From positions 97,725 to 143,361 of the forward strand of contig CAJUQG010000001.1 of assembly GCA_910588025.1 (NCBI GenBank): a DNA stretch of 45,637 nucleotides. Reading direction: 5' to 3'. The notes below the pieces were generated by a model. It did not search any database, had not been told where the DNA came from, and saw only the letters and a list, made by a program, of their open reading frames with translations. Both the position numbers and the translations under genes were made by a program. This document shows positions 45,472 through 45,637 of the stretch, piece after piece (position 1 is the first letter of the stretch; each line of letters opens with the position of its first letter). This DNA is from an uncultured Bacilli bacterium. GTDB taxonomy: Bacteria > Bacillota_I > Bacilli_A > RF39 > UBA660.

Positions 45472-45493
45472 ATCTAACGCTACAGCGTTAGAT
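45472..45493 (-). promoter_or_regulatory. Post-VR hairpin (cruciform-type DGR target element)
   Basis: Perfect 9-bp stem ATCTAACGC / GCGTTAGAT with a 4-nt loop, starting about 12 nt after the SFR codons and overlapping the stop codon of the target gene. Position and shape (8-9 bp stem, 4-nt loop just after the IMH) match the hairpin needed for efficient homing in the Bordetella phage DGR. Neither the TR nor the array cassettes have this compact form. Confidence 0.8.
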
Positions 45494-45637
45494 ACTAAGG
45501 ACGACGCGAAAACTAACATCACCAAGCGAACTACCGTACGCAACACCAAAAGCAAACACACCAGACCCTGTACCATACGTCAAAGCACCACCACGGCTGA
45601 ACCAAGGGTAAGCACAATGGACAAACCAAGCCTCGTC
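45488..45637 (-). CDS. DGR variable (target) protein, C-terminal fragment
   Basis: Open from the right window edge to TAA at 45488-45490; 49 residues visible. It reads DEA, then WFVHCAYPWFSRGG, GT.SGVFAFGVAYGSSLGD, SFRVVLSI and stop. The WFV...PWF.RGG...GVFAF...G...SFR pattern is the ligand-binding C-terminus of C-type-lectin-fold DGR proteins. Variable repeat core 45506-45628. Relative to the TR, the 3' half (45506-45564) has eight substitutions, all at adenines; the 5' half also has many non-adenine differences. The N-terminus, which would show the localisation, is outside the window. Confidence 0.88.
   Translation of the reverse strand, partial: DEAWFVHCAYPWFSRGGALTYGTGSGVFAFGVAYGSSLGDVSFRVVLSI

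Overview
The window comes from an AT-rich, low-GC Gram-positive bacterium using the standard code. It is probably a gut-type, spore-forming member of the Bacilli near the Mollicutes/RF39-like groups. The reasons are Firmicutes housekeeping blocks in familiar order (glyQS; yqzL-recO next to era; ybeY; yqfD-yqfC; yqeY-rpsU; frr; tsf-rpsB), sporulation-type genes (SpoVB-like flippase, YqfC, YqfD), a ComN-like regulator, VanZ and a T-box leader. The lineage is inferred from gene content, not from a search.

Positions 1-30080 are ordinary chromosome, almost all on the minus strand. They hold a large Cys-rich lipoprotein (runs off the left edge), a Rel/CYTH/Dtd cluster, a SpoVB-like flippase on the plus strand, thioredoxin-like and small membrane proteins, tgt, hisS, a membrane glycosyltransferase, a T-box controlled LOG-GNAT-glyQS operon, the recO-era-ybeY-yqfD region, and the rpsB-tsf-frr translation cluster.

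Positions 30081-42439 contain almost no conventional genes. They carry 57 tandem cassettes, all read on the minus strand. Each has a core of usually exactly 123 nt (41 codons) encoding only the C-terminal variable segment of a diversity-generating retroelement (DGR) target protein: C-type-lectin/FGE-like pattern WFV..PWF.RG...G..GVFAF...G.....SFR. Nearly every core is followed by an AT-rich inverted repeat whose two arms change together from cassette to cassette. Almost no cassette has its own start signals.

Positions 42446-45637 hold the DGR machinery on the same strand: a small STAS-like ORF, a DGR reverse transcriptase, Avd, a MutS-like accessory protein (Msl), an Asn-codon-rich template repeat (TR) with its own promoter and a terminator/attenuator before msl, and, at the right edge, the 3' end of a real target gene with its variable repeat (VR), a compact 9-bp hairpin after it, and a terminator. 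The expressed VR differs from the TR only at adenines in its 3' half. Its 5' half does not follow the TR but shares a 29-nt block with array cassette 39.

The standout is therefore a DGR coupled to a 12.3-kb library of promoterless, frame-preserving variable-region cassettes. The best reading, which is inference, is an archive that exchanges segments with the expressed target gene on top of adenine mutagenesis.
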